Part shown: piece after piece, positions 52,890 through 62,072 of the stretch
How the letters are laid out: each line of letters starts with the position of its first letter
Position numbering within the stretch: the first letter of the stretch is position 1
NCBI RefSeq assembly: GCF_034424215.1
Contig: NZ_CP139960.1
Location: 5,479,187-5,543,186 of the forward strand
Length of the DNA: 64,000 nucleotides
Direction of reading: 5' to 3'
From: Niabella yanshanensis
Lineage (GTDB): Bacteria > Bacteroidota > Bacteroidia > Chitinophagales > Chitinophagaceae
Translations under genes and position numbers: made by a program
The notes under the pieces: model-generated
The model's input: only the letters and a program-made list of their open reading frames with translations
Databases searched by the model: none
What the model was told of the DNA's origin: nothing

Positions 52890-55619
52890 ATGAAGAAAGC
52901 AAAGCTATGTTTAAAGGTATTGATGATAACGGGACTATTGTTATCATTTATGCCGTCTAGGTCCCAGACGCAGGAAATTGATCTTTCCGGCACCTGGGGG
53001 TTTCAAACGGACGTCATGGATTTCCGGAGAGGGTCGCTCTCTCCAAGGTATAAACATGCATTACAGGAAACGATTGTTTTACCCGGAATTACCGACGACT
53101 ACCAGATCGGGTATAAAGTGCCTTATCGGTATATAGACCGGTTGACCCGGAAATATGAATATATGGGGCCTGCCTGGTACCAGCGGGATATTGCCATTCC
53201 CAAAGAATGGAAGGGAAAACGCATTTTCATGTACTTTGAGCGTACCCACTGGCTTAGCTCTGTCTTTGTTGACACAAAAGAAGTAAGCAGGATCGATTAT
53301 ATCAGCGTGCCTCATAACCACGAGTTGACTGAGTTTGTAACACCGGGTCAAACGCACCGTATTACTGTTGGTATAGACAACCGCTTTCAATACAATACAC
53401 ATAAGTGGGATCACGCACACACAGAGTTTACGCAGATTAACTGGAATGGCATTTTGGGGGCGATAAAGTTAGTCGCTATTGACCCGGTTTATATCGACGA
53501 CTTGCAGGTCTATCCCAATATCGCTGAAAAGTCGGTCAAAGTAAAAATGCAGATTCGCAATCGTACCAATAAACCTGTAAATGGAGTTGCCCGCTTTGTT
53601 ATAAATGGAATTAATTATCAACTCCATAAAAAGATTGATTTAAAAATTACAGACACCCTTGCATTAGTAGAGGAAACGATTGTATTAGGCAAGGAGATGA
53701 AGTTATGGGATGAATTCAATCCCAACTTATATACTATTAAATGTACGTTAAACACAAAGTCTGAAAAGACCGGCTATCAACATGATAAGGCTGCTACGTT
53801 TGGCATGCGTGAAGTGACACAGGGAAAAAATCATGTGATGCTCAATAATCGCCCGATCCATTTGCGGGGTACCGTAGAAAATGCGGTCTTTCCAAAAACG
53901 GGCCATGCTCCTGTAGATGATGCGGAGTGGGAACGGATCATAAAGATCCTGAAAGATTATGGCATGAATCACCTGCGCTTTCATTCCTGGTGTCCTCCGG
54001 CAGCGGCTTTCAGAATGGCTGATAAGCATGGAATTTATTTTGAAGTAGAAATGCCTATGTGGGGTAAAGATGCCGAGCCGGATGAGGCGCGTTATAATTT
54101 CTTTCGCCGGGAAATGCGCGCGATCCTGAAAGAATATGGCAATCACCCGTCATTTGTATTGTATTGCAATGGAAATGAAATTACGGGCAATTTTGACTTT
54201 ATTGAAGAACTGACAGCCGATGCCAAAGCCTTAGATAGCCGCCATTTATTTAGCGGTTCTACGGCCCGTACGAGGGTGAAGTCAGATCAATATTATGTTT
54301 CCCAACAAACCAATAAAGGTCCGGTAAAAGTATACGAAGGGCTTCCCTATACTAATTGGGATAGAAGCAAAGAGTCAGATGTAGACGTACCGGTGATCTC
54401 CCATGAATCGGGCCAGCGCTGTATTTACCCTGATTTCAGGGAAATCAGGAAATACGATAAAAGCCCTGTAGAAGCACGCAATTTTGAAGTATTCAAAGAG
54501 CTGTTGGATAAAAACGGCATGCTCGACCAGGCCCATGATTTTTTCCGTGCATCAGGCGCCTTAACGGTGTTGGAATATAAAGCGGTGACAGAGGCCTTGC
54601 TGCGTTCTGCTAAATCAGCAGGCTTTCAGCTATTGTCTTTAAATGATTTCCCCGGCCAGGGCTATGCGCCTGTAGGATTGCTGGATCCTTTCTGGGATTC
54701 TAAGGGACTCGTTACCGCCGGGAAATTCAGGGAGTCCTGCGCACCTACTGTGGCATTGTTGCGATATGCACAGAGCTCTTATTTCAATAATGAAAGCTTT
54801 ACAGGTAATGCTGAAGTATACAATTTTAGCAATACTCCTTTAAAAAATGCCCGGATCAAATGGTGGGTGACCAATGCCCATGGTAAAATAGTTAAGAAAG
54901 GGAATTTGAAAACGCAAAGCATCGGGAATGATGGGGTATTTCCGGTTGGGTCTTTTGCTTTCGATCTGAAGGGGTTTAATGCGGCACAACAATTAACGGT
55001 TCATGTTTCGGTAAATGAACAGGTGCGGAACAGCTGGAATATATGGGTGTTTCCGAAGAACGAAACTATCATGCAATCAACGGATGATATATTATACACC
55101 ACTACTTATGATGATAAGGCAAAACAGTTTTTATCGCAGGGGAAGAAAGTAGTATTGTGTCCGCTTCCGTCCAATGTTAAAGGCCGCGCATCAACCTTTC
55201 ATAATCATTTCTGGAATCCTATCATGTTTGCATGGGCGCCTATGACCATTGGCGCATTGATCAAAGAGGATCATCCCGTTTTTAATCGGTTTGTTACTTC
55301 TTATCATACAGATTGGCAATGGTGGGATATACTTAACAATGCAAAAGTTATAGAGATGCAAGATGCGCCAAAGGAACTAAGGCCTTTCATACAGATTATA
55401 GATGCCTATGACAATAATGAGAAACTGGGCATTGGCTTTGAAGCAAAAGTGGGTAACGGAAAGCTGCTGGTACTGGCGGTGGATACACAAAAGGACATGA
55501 GTAAACGACCTGCTACCCGCCAGTTGTTGGCTAGTGTGGATGAATATGTGAAAAGTGACCAGTTTGAACCACGGGTGGCCTTAGATGAATCTTTTATCCG
55601 TTCATTCTTGCTAAAATAA
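52890..55619 (+). CDS. GH2-family beta-glycosidase, large form
   Basis: 909 residues, signal peptide ending near SRSQ (25). Sugar-binding beta-sandwich (about 30-200, IDLSGTWGF), Ig-like domain (205-310), TIM barrel (about 315-620) with acid/base E430 (LYCNGNEITGNF) and nucleophile E506 (PVISHESGQR), plus a long C-terminal extension of about 290 residues with an Ig-like YNFSN part and a GATase-like end. Activity among beta-galactosidase, glucuronidase and mannosidase cannot be separated by reading. It is distinct from the short GH2 upstream. A 59-bp gap precedes it. Confidence 0.85.
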   Translation: MKKAKLCLKVLMITGLLLSFMPSRSQTQEIDLSGTWGFQTDVMDFRRGSLSPRYKHALQETIVLPGITDDYQIGYKVPYRYIDRLTRKYEYMGPAWYQRDIAIPKEWKGKRIFMYFERTHWLSSVFVDTKEVSRIDYISVPHNHELTEFVTPGQTHRITVGIDNRFQYNTHKWDHAHTEFTQINWNGILGAIKLVAIDPVYIDDLQVYPNIAEKSVKVKMQIRNRTNKPVNGVARFVINGINYQLHKKIDLKITDTLALVEETIVLGKEMKLWDEFNPNLYTIKCTLNTKSEKTGYQHDKAATFGMREVTQGKNHVMLNNRPIHLRGTVENAVFPKTGHAPVDDAEWERIIKILKDYGMNHLRFHSWCPPAAAFRMADKHGIYFEVEMPMWGKDAEPDEARYNFFRREMRAILKEYGNHPSFVLYCNGNEITGNFDFIEELTADAKALDSRHLFSGSTARTRVKSDQYYVSQQTNKGPVKVYEGLPYTNWDRSKESDVDVPVISHESGQRCIYPDFREIRKYDKSPVEARNFEVFKELLDKNGMLDQAHDFFRASGALTVLEYKAVTEALLRSAKSAGFQLLSLNDFPGQGYAPVGLLDPFWDSKGLVTAGKFRESCAPTVALLRYAQSSYFNNESFTGNAEVYNFSNTPLKNARIKWWVTNAHGKIVKKGNLKTQSIGNDGVFPVGSFAFDLKGFNAAQQLTVHVSVNEQVRNSWNIWVFPKNETIMQSTDDILYTTTYDDKAKQFLSQGKKVVLCPLPSNVKGRASTFHNHFWNPIMFAWAPMTIGALIKEDHPVFNRFVTSYHTDWQWWDILNNAKVIEMQDAPKELRPFIQIIDAYDNNEKLGIGFEAKVGNGKLLVLAVDTQKDMSKRPATRQLLASVDEYVKSDQFEPRVALDESFIRSFLLK

Positions 55620-55627
55620 TTTGATAA

Positions 55628-56401
55628 ATGATGAAAAGAACAGGAATGGCTATTATGGCAGCTGTCGTAAATGTTATGTTTCTACAGGCACAGGAAATAA
55701 AAATAACGGAGTATACCACATTAGAGCAGGTATATGACGCGCCTGTTAAATCGGAAAAATCTTTGCCGTTTAACGAGCTGAACAAAGAGTCGGGATATGT
55801 GCTTTATGAAGCAATAATAAAAGTGAACTCCAACGGAGAGGTTTTGGAGTTGGAAAATGTAAGAGATTATGCTGCAGTATATACCGACAGCACATTACAG
55901 GGCACGATTACGGATAACGACAAAAAGCTGCCGTTGAACATAACTGCGGGAGAATATACTTTACGGATCTATACCGAAAACATCGGAAGAATTACCTATG
56001 GTCCTGAAATACTGGATAATTCCAAGGGATTGTTTGGTGGTATGAAACTCGATGGAGTAACGATAAAAAACTGGACCATAACGCCGCTAAATATCAGGGA
56101 AGCCGATGTTCAGCATTTAAAGTTTTCAACGGCAAAGGCCGGAAAACTTCCGGGTTTTTATAAGGGAATATTCGATGTTACTATTCCTAAAGACCAGTAC
56201 CTGGACATGTCGGGCTGGGGTATGGGCGAAGTGTGGATCAATGGCCAGTATATCGGTGCTTATTGGGAGAAAGAAAAACTGCAATCAATACAGGTGGTTG
56301 CCGACCTGCTTCAAAAGGGAAAAAATGAAGTAGTGGTCTTTGAAATGAAAAACAATAATCAAAAGACGATCAGGCTTACCGAAAAGCCTGTGTTTAAATA
56401 A
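55628..56401 (+). CDS. Orphan secreted GH35 C-terminal beta-sandwich protein
   Basis: 257 residues with its own signal peptide (ending near FLQAQ). The body matches the beta-sandwich modules that follow the TIM barrel in GH35 beta-galactosidases: SGYVLYEAIIKV, DYAAVYTDSTLQGT, NIGRITYGPEILDNSKG, then GFYKGIFDV, YLDMSGWGMGEVWINGQYIG and GKNEVVVFEM. There is no catalytic barrel and no room for one: the preceding GH2 stop is 8 bp away. So it is a free-standing galactose-binding-like protein or a separated subunit. No frameshift is visible. Confidence 0.75.
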   Translation: MMKRTGMAIMAAVVNVMFLQAQEIKITEYTTLEQVYDAPVKSEKSLPFNELNKESGYVLYEAIIKVNSNGEVLELENVRDYAAVYTDSTLQGTITDNDKKLPLNITAGEYTLRIYTENIGRITYGPEILDNSKGLFGGMKLDGVTIKNWTITPLNIREADVQHLKFSTAKAGKLPGFYKGIFDVTIPKDQYLDMSGWGMGEVWINGQYIGAYWEKEKLQSIQVVADLLQKGKNEVVVFEMKNNNQKTIRLTEKPVFK

Positions 56402-56422
56402 AATTTAAGAACAGATAGATAC

Positions 56423-58633
56423 ATGATATATATTAAAAAGATCACCGGGGCCTTATTGTTGGCAATGGCCGGCGTAACAGCTGTTGCCCAGTTTTCAAAG
56501 AGTAACCCGGTGTATAAAAATGCGGGGAAGCCGGTGGAGGAGCGCGTTGCAGACCTGGTAGCCAGGATGACCCTGGAAGAGAAAGTAATGCAGCTCAACC
56601 AGTACACATTAGGAAGAAATGATAATGCCAATAATATGGCAGATCCCGTGAATGATATACCTGCCCAGATTGGTTCGCTTATTTATTTTAGCAGTAATCC
56701 TGGATTACGCAATAGGGTACAGAAAAAAGCGATGGAGCAATCGCGCCTGGGTATACCCATATTGTTTGGGTATGATGTAATACATGGGTATAAAACGGTA
56801 TATCCTATTTCGCTGGCGCAAGCCTGTTCCTGGAACCCGCAGCTGGTGCAGCAGGCTTGCGGGGTAGCTGCGCAGGAAGCCCGTATGTCAGGCGTAGACT
56901 GGACCTTTTCTCCTATGATCGATGTAGCCCGCGATGGGAGATGGGGACGTGTAGCCGAGGGATACGGGGAAGATCCTTATACCAATGCGGTATTTGCAGT
57001 AGCTTCTGTAAAGGGTTACCAGGGTGATAATTTAGCTGCGGCAGATAAGGTTGCTGCCTGTTTAAAACATTATGTGGGGTATGGAGCATCAGAAGCCGGC
57101 CGGGATTATGTATATACTGAAATTTCGGAGCAAACACTTTGGGATACCTATATGCCTCCCTACGAAGCAGGTGTAAAAGCAGGAGCAGCTACTTTAATGA
57201 GTTCGTTTAATGATATCAGCGGAACACCCGGCACGGCCAATCGTTATATACTTAGAGATATACTAAAAGGAAAATGGAAACATGACGGGTTTGTTGTATC
57301 GGACTGGGGCGCCATTGAGCAATTGCGACCACAAGGTGTAGCAAAAGATAAAAAGGACGCGGCATTCAAGGCATTTACTGCAGGTGTCGAAATGGATATG
57401 ATGAACCGTAGCTACGATAATAATCTCGGTACTTTGGTAAAAGAAGGAAAGGTCAGCAAACAGTTATTGGATGATGCAGTGAAACGTGTACTAGGGGTAA
57501 AGTTCCGCCTGGGGCTTTTTGATCGGCCTTATACACCGGAGACTAATGATAAAGATCGTTTCCTATTGCCACAAAGTTTAGCTGTAGCAGAAAAACTAGC
57601 CGAAGAGTCTGTGGTATTGTTAAAGAACAGTAATAAGACATTACCATTGTCCAATGCATCCAAAATTGCGGTATTGGGTCCCTTGTCTAAAGATAAATGG
57701 CATTTGCTGGGTTCCTGGAGGGCACAGGGAAATGCTGAAGATGTAACAACCATATATGATGCATTACAAAAGGAATTTGCAGGCAAAGCAGAGATCCTGC
57801 AGGCAAAGGGCTGCGATTTTGATAAGGCCGATCAATCAGGCTTTGAAGAAGCCAGGTCAATCGCGGCTCAAGCAGATGCGGTTATTATTTGCCTGGGTGA
57901 AAAAGCCACCTGGAGCGGTGAGAACGCATCCCGGTCGAGCATCGCTTTACCTAAGATCCAGGAAGACCTGGTAGCTGAGATTAAAAAGTTAGGTAAGCCC
58001 GTTATTCTGTTACTTTCGAGTGGCCGTCCTTTGGAGCTAAACCGGCTGGAACCTTTATCTGATGCTATTTTGACCATGTGGCATCCGGGTGTTCCGGGTG
58101 GCCGGCCAGCAGTTGGCGTTATATCCGGAAGAGTCAATCCCTCTGGTAAATTATCCATGACTTTTCCTTACGCAACCGGTCAGATACCCATCTATTATAA
58201 CCACCGGCAAAGCGCCCGCCCGCACCAGGGCAAGTACCAGGATATTCCGTCTACACCTTTATATGATTTTGGTCATGGTTTAAGCTATACCAGTTTCCAG
58301 TATGGGGATTTGAAAGCTTCTGCTTTAAAAGTGAAGCCTGATGGGAAAATTACGGTTGAAATACCGGTGACCAATACGGGCGACAGGGATGGACTGGAAA
58401 CGGTTCATTGGTTTATAAATGACCCGGTGTCTACTATTTCCCGCCCTGTAAAAGAGTTGAGATATTTTGATAAGCAACTGATCAAAAAAGGTGAAACCAG
58501 GAATTTCCGCTTCCATGTTGATATTAAAAAAGACCTTGGTTTTGTAAATGCAAAAGGAGAAAAATATATTGAGGAGGGAGACTATTATGTAATAGTTAAA
58601 GATAAAAAGATCAAAATAGAAGTGAGCAAATAA
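56423..58633 (+). CDS. GH3 beta-glycosidase
   Basis: 736 residues, signal peptide ending near AVAQ (22). The GH3 N-terminal barrel (about 35-370) includes TLEEKVMQLNQ, ILFGYDVIHGYKTVYP, GRWGRVAEGYGEDPY and KHYVGYG; nucleophile D294 is in FVVSDWGAIEQ. The C-terminal alpha/beta sandwich (about 395-600) and fibronectin-III-like domain (about 660-730) are complete. Beta-glucosidase or beta-xylosidase activity is likely. The gene is a normal-length member of the PUL-B operon, 21 bp after the orphan module. Confidence 0.94.
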   Translation: MIYIKKITGALLLAMAGVTAVAQFSKSNPVYKNAGKPVEERVADLVARMTLEEKVMQLNQYTLGRNDNANNMADPVNDIPAQIGSLIYFSSNPGLRNRVQKKAMEQSRLGIPILFGYDVIHGYKTVYPISLAQACSWNPQLVQQACGVAAQEARMSGVDWTFSPMIDVARDGRWGRVAEGYGEDPYTNAVFAVASVKGYQGDNLAAADKVAACLKHYVGYGASEAGRDYVYTEISEQTLWDTYMPPYEAGVKAGAATLMSSFNDISGTPGTANRYILRDILKGKWKHDGFVVSDWGAIEQLRPQGVAKDKKDAAFKAFTAGVEMDMMNRSYDNNLGTLVKEGKVSKQLLDDAVKRVLGVKFRLGLFDRPYTPETNDKDRFLLPQSLAVAEKLAEESVVLLKNSNKTLPLSNASKIAVLGPLSKDKWHLLGSWRAQGNAEDVTTIYDALQKEFAGKAEILQAKGCDFDKADQSGFEEARSIAAQADAVIICLGEKATWSGENASRSSIALPKIQEDLVAEIKKLGKPVILLLSSGRPLELNRLEPLSDAILTMWHPGVPGGRPAVGVISGRVNPSGKLSMTFPYATGQIPIYYNHRQSARPHQGKYQDIPSTPLYDFGHGLSYTSFQYGDLKASALKVKPDGKITVEIPVTNTGDRDGLETVHWFINDPVSTISRPVKELRYFDKQLIKKGETRNFRFHVDIKKDLGFVNAKGEKYIEEGDYYVIVKDKKIKIEVSK

Positions 58634-58660
58634 ATCCATTATAATCTCAATTATCCGAAA

Positions 58661-60208
58661 ATGAAATTAAACATAATGATACAGTCAATGGCGTTAGCCC
58701 TGGCGACAATGGTTGCCTTTGTCAACTGTTCAAAAAAAGTAGCCGCTTCAAATGCGAGTGGACAGGAAGACCCTGTCAATACCAATACAACGATTCGTAT
58801 ACCTGCAGATACGGAAACAATGCTTCGGAATCCCTTAAACGGATGGGTATTGTATGGATCACTCAATGCTGCTGCTGACTTTTGGACCAAACTGGATCGA
58901 ATCAGTGTCCCGGGTCAGACAGGTACTTTAAAAATAGAGGATTTTGCCGGAACGATGTATGTGAGGACGAGCTGGACCTCATTGAACCCATCAGAAAATG
59001 TTTATGGGTGGGATACCAACGAAAAACTAAAAACATTGATCGGCAATGCACGTCAGCGTAAAATGAAAATAGCATTGCGTGTGGTGATTGATAGCCGCGA
59101 TAAAGCAGAAGATTTTACACCGGCTTACGTAAGAGAAGCCGGCGCCCAGGGCTATTATACAAAAACAGGCAGCAGAACGGTTTGGTCTCCCTACCCCGAT
59201 GATCGGGTCTTTCAACAGAAATATACACAGTTTATCAAAGCTTTTGCGCAAAAATTTAACGACCCTGAATTAGTAGAATTTATCGACGGCTTTGGCCTGG
59301 GCAAATGGGGCGAAGCGCATTCTATGAACTACCTGGATGTTAATAACCGCGAACAGGTATTTAAATGGGCAGTAGACTTATATTCCAATGAGTTTACAAA
59401 AATACCTTTGGCTATTAACTACCACCGGCTTATTGCGATGCCAAAGGACTGGGGCGCTGCAGACCCAATGAGTGAAAATCTTTTGAACTATGCTTTCTCA
59501 AAGGGATACATCCTAAGGCATGATGCATTTGGTATGTCGGGCTATTACCAGTCATGGGAAAAAACAATTGCTGAAAAATGGAAACATAAATTACCCAATA
59601 TAATGGAAGGCGGATGGGTGACGGCTCAGCATCCCTTTCAAACGGATGCCCGCAAGTATGTTACAAAGGGAGATGTTAGACGTGGTGAGTATGACGACTC
59701 CAAACAGGCTGGCGTCAATATGATGGATTTCAGGGTTGGGGAAACCGACATTTGGTTTAACGAAACCTTCGACCTCGTAAAATCGTTTATCACTGAAGGC
59801 GGATATCGTTTATACCCCGATCAGATATCCATTCCTGCCAGTGTGGTGAAGTCTGCAAAAACCACTATAGAGCACAAATGGAATAATATGGGCTGGGGCT
59901 ATTGTCCGAATAATATAAAGCAATGGAATTATAAGTATAAGGTAGCTTTTGCTTTACTGGATCCGGCTTCTAAGAAACCTGTATCAATATTTGTCGATGA
60001 TACTGCAGATCCATCTAAATGGATCAAAGGAGCCCCAACCTCTTATCTGTTTAAGCCTGACCTAAGCCGGGTAACCAACGGAGCTTATCTTTGGGCAGTT
60101 GCGATAGTAGATACATCTAAACAGAACCAGCCGGGCATATTGCTGGCAACAAAAGGCGATATTACTGCAGAGGGCTGGACGATCGTTTCGGATGTAACCA
60201 TAAAATAA
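58661..60208 (+). CDS. DUF4832-type lipoprotein, putative glycoside hydrolase
   Basis: 515 residues. The signal is of lipoprotein type with Cys in FVNCSKK. A TIM-barrel-like N-terminal half (about 50-370) resembles GH42/clan-A proteins: NPLNGWVLYGS, MYVRTSWTSLNPSEN, KIALRVVIDS, FGLGKWGEAHS. The glutamate in GKWGEAHS is a candidate acid/base. The C-terminal beta domain (about 390-515) fits DUF4832. It may act at the cell surface on the PUL-B polymer. No biochemical activity can be assigned. Confidence 0.7.
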   Translation: MKLNIMIQSMALALATMVAFVNCSKKVAASNASGQEDPVNTNTTIRIPADTETMLRNPLNGWVLYGSLNAAADFWTKLDRISVPGQTGTLKIEDFAGTMYVRTSWTSLNPSENVYGWDTNEKLKTLIGNARQRKMKIALRVVIDSRDKAEDFTPAYVREAGAQGYYTKTGSRTVWSPYPDDRVFQQKYTQFIKAFAQKFNDPELVEFIDGFGLGKWGEAHSMNYLDVNNREQVFKWAVDLYSNEFTKIPLAINYHRLIAMPKDWGAADPMSENLLNYAFSKGYILRHDAFGMSGYYQSWEKTIAEKWKHKLPNIMEGGWVTAQHPFQTDARKYVTKGDVRRGEYDDSKQAGVNMMDFRVGETDIWFNETFDLVKSFITEGGYRLYPDQISIPASVVKSAKTTIEHKWNNMGWGYCPNNIKQWNYKYKVAFALLDPASKKPVSIFVDDTADPSKWIKGAPTSYLFKPDLSRVTNGAYLWAVAIVDTSKQNQPGILLATKGDITAEGWTIVSDVTIK

Positions 60209-60275
60209 TCAGGTAAGGAGAGTATATAAGAATTGTATGGGAGATGCTTTACAAAAGATAGGCGGATTTTTAGGT

Positions 60276-61493
60276 ATGGAAAAGTTGTTACTGTTGATAG
60301 CGGCGTTAGCCTTTACTGCAAAGGGATTACCTGTAGAAGCTCAGTCCGTCGTTTCAGGCCGAACTGTTGAATATTTTACGCCCAATATGTTTAAAAAGGG
60401 CTCACAGATTGAACGAATTCAACAGGCAATAGATGAGGCTCAAAAGTATAAGGCAAAAGTAGTGATACCGGGATACGACGCGGTAAATAAATCGGCAGTA
60501 TGGTTGATCGATAAGGCTATCTTATTGCCGGGCAATACAGAACTGGAACTGGATAACTGCACCATTAAGCTTTCTGACCGTTGCCGGGATAATTTTATAC
60601 GGTCTGCCAACGCTGGTTTAGGTATTTCGAAAGTGAAGCCGTTAAGTAATATCCGCATCATTGGTAAGGGAAATGTGTTACTGGAAGGTGCTGCTAATCC
60701 CCGTGCTACCGGTGATCATAATAAAGCACTCGCAAAAAACCCCAAAGGGTTTACCCAGTCTTATGGATCCGATGCCGGTAAGCCCGGAGAGAACCAGAAA
60801 GGCGGGTGGCGTAATCATGCGATTATACTGGCGCATATTAATGTATTTGAGATCAGTGGTATTCAATTAAAAGATTATCATGCTCATGGAATTGTGTTGG
60901 AACGCTGTACCAATGGTGCCGTAAAGGATATTACCTTCCAGGTGCGCCAGTCGGTTAATATTGAGGGTGTGGAAAGACAGGTATTAAACCAGGATGGAAT
61001 GGGTATTAGGTTTGGGTGCAGAAATATTATTATCGACCGATGCCGGGGTAATAGCGGGGATGATTTTATCAATATCGGTTTAACAGATACGGGCGTACCG
61101 GCAGGAGCGGAGAACGTAAATGTGGTGAGCGGCTCTGTTTATGGCGGAGCTACCGATAATATCGCTAATATCTATCTCCAGAACTGGCAGGATTTTTATT
61201 CCATCTCACATCGCGCCATTCGTATCATGCCGGCAGGCAGGCTTAGGATACAAAATGTATTTGTAGAGAATATGACCATCAACGCCTTATCCAACCAGGG
61301 CCTGGTAGCCGAATATGCTGACCATATCAGAGGCTTGTTTGTAAAAAATATAATTACCTGGCAACCGGTAAAAGCCAAAGGCATAAGAGACGCCAGCTTC
61401 CGGGACATCTTGTATCTCGGAAAGGGCGATGCTATTGATGTTGCTGACAGCGACTCTGTAGTAGTGGATAATGTAAGGAAAGCCGTTTTCTAA
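60276..61493 (+). CDS. Right-handed beta-helix protein, GH28/pectate-lyase superfamily
   Basis: A start at 60237 is in frame, but the ATG at 60276 gives a proper signal peptide (MEKLLLLIAALAFTAKG). About 405 residues of parallel beta-helix. It has GH28-like elements, VLNQDGMGIRFGCRNIII and GNSGDDFINIG, but the other GH28 signatures (GHG and RIK) are replaced by SHRAIRIMP. It may be a divergent polygalacturonase or a uronate lyase feeding the GH88 enzymes. It is the last gene of the glycosidase operon. Confidence 0.75.
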   Translation: MEKLLLLIAALAFTAKGLPVEAQSVVSGRTVEYFTPNMFKKGSQIERIQQAIDEAQKYKAKVVIPGYDAVNKSAVWLIDKAILLPGNTELELDNCTIKLSDRCRDNFIRSANAGLGISKVKPLSNIRIIGKGNVLLEGAANPRATGDHNKALAKNPKGFTQSYGSDAGKPGENQKGGWRNHAIILAHINVFEISGIQLKDYHAHGIVLERCTNGAVKDITFQVRQSVNIEGVERQVLNQDGMGIRFGCRNIIIDRCRGNSGDDFINIGLTDTGVPAGAENVNVVSGSVYGGATDNIANIYLQNWQDFYSISHRAIRIMPAGRLRIQNVFVENMTINALSNQGLVAEYADHIRGLFVKNIITWQPVKAKGIRDASFRDILYLGKGDAIDVADSDSVVVDNVRKAVF

Positions 61494-61829
61494 ATCAACC
61501 CGCTATTTACAGGCCTAGATGAATATCATCATAAACGAAAATGATCATATGTCGGCTCTATGAGGTTAATGTCCTTAAATGGATTTTTTCTATCAGTATC
61601 TCGCCCCCTGGACTTTACATTGGTAACCATATTGCTGAACGGGTTCGTTGGCGTTCCATAGGGACGGTACATCAGAAAGTTTAAACAAGTTCATCGTAAT
61701 ATGTTCCGGATTTAAACGTCGCCCGATACCAATCAACTAACAAAAAATAATCAAAACAATGATAATGCTTATTAGAAACCTTAATTGGATCATACATTCA
61801 TCCTTCTCTATACCTGCATTGTTAAGGAA

Positions 61830-61861
61830 TGGGAACGGTCCCAATAATGGGAACGTTCCCA
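61830..61861. promoter_or_regulatory. Tandem palindromes, candidate LacI operators
   Basis: TGGGAACGGTCCCA (61830-61843) and TGGGAACGTTCCCA (61848-61861) stand 18 bp apart centre to centre. The second is a perfect 14-bp palindrome, the first differs at one position. A central CG with flanking inverted arms is typical of LacI-family sites. They lie upstream of the third SusC and 17 kb from the LacI gene at 43338. Confidence 0.55.
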
Positions 61862-61907
61862 ATAAAAAAAAACGCGGGTTTTACTTTATAACCGTTACGC
61901 CAGCCGA

Positions 61908-61915
61908 TAAATTTG
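61908..61915 (+). promoter_or_regulatory. -7 element candidate for the third SusC
   Basis: TAAATTTG matches TAnnTTTG and lies 47 bp after the second palindrome. It would give a leader of about 150 nt to the ATG at 62073. No clear -33 TTG is present. Confidence 0.4.
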
Positions 61916-62072
61916 TTAACAGATCTAACGAATCAATTCCATCACTTCAAAGCCAATATGAAACGTAAACGTATGCTGCTTCGCTATCGGGATAATCTAT
62001 TTTGATGAAACTAGTCCCCTCATCTACAACGAAAATTATATAACAATAACGCAATGTTAATTTTTTTAAACT

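Larger units (their letters stand above)
61494..62072. promoter_or_regulatory. Intergenic region before the third SusC
   Basis: 579 bp between the beta-helix gene and the third SusC. It contains the two palindromes at 61830-61861 and a -7 match at 61908. The first 300 bp hold no gene or motif that I can support. A short frame at 61759-61968 spans the palindromes and is not credible as coding. Confidence 0.5.

Noticed and set aside
61759..61968. Plus-strand frame of 69 codons spanning the palindromes
   Set aside because: It reads through operators and the -7 element with low-complexity Asn/Lys/Gly; not coding.
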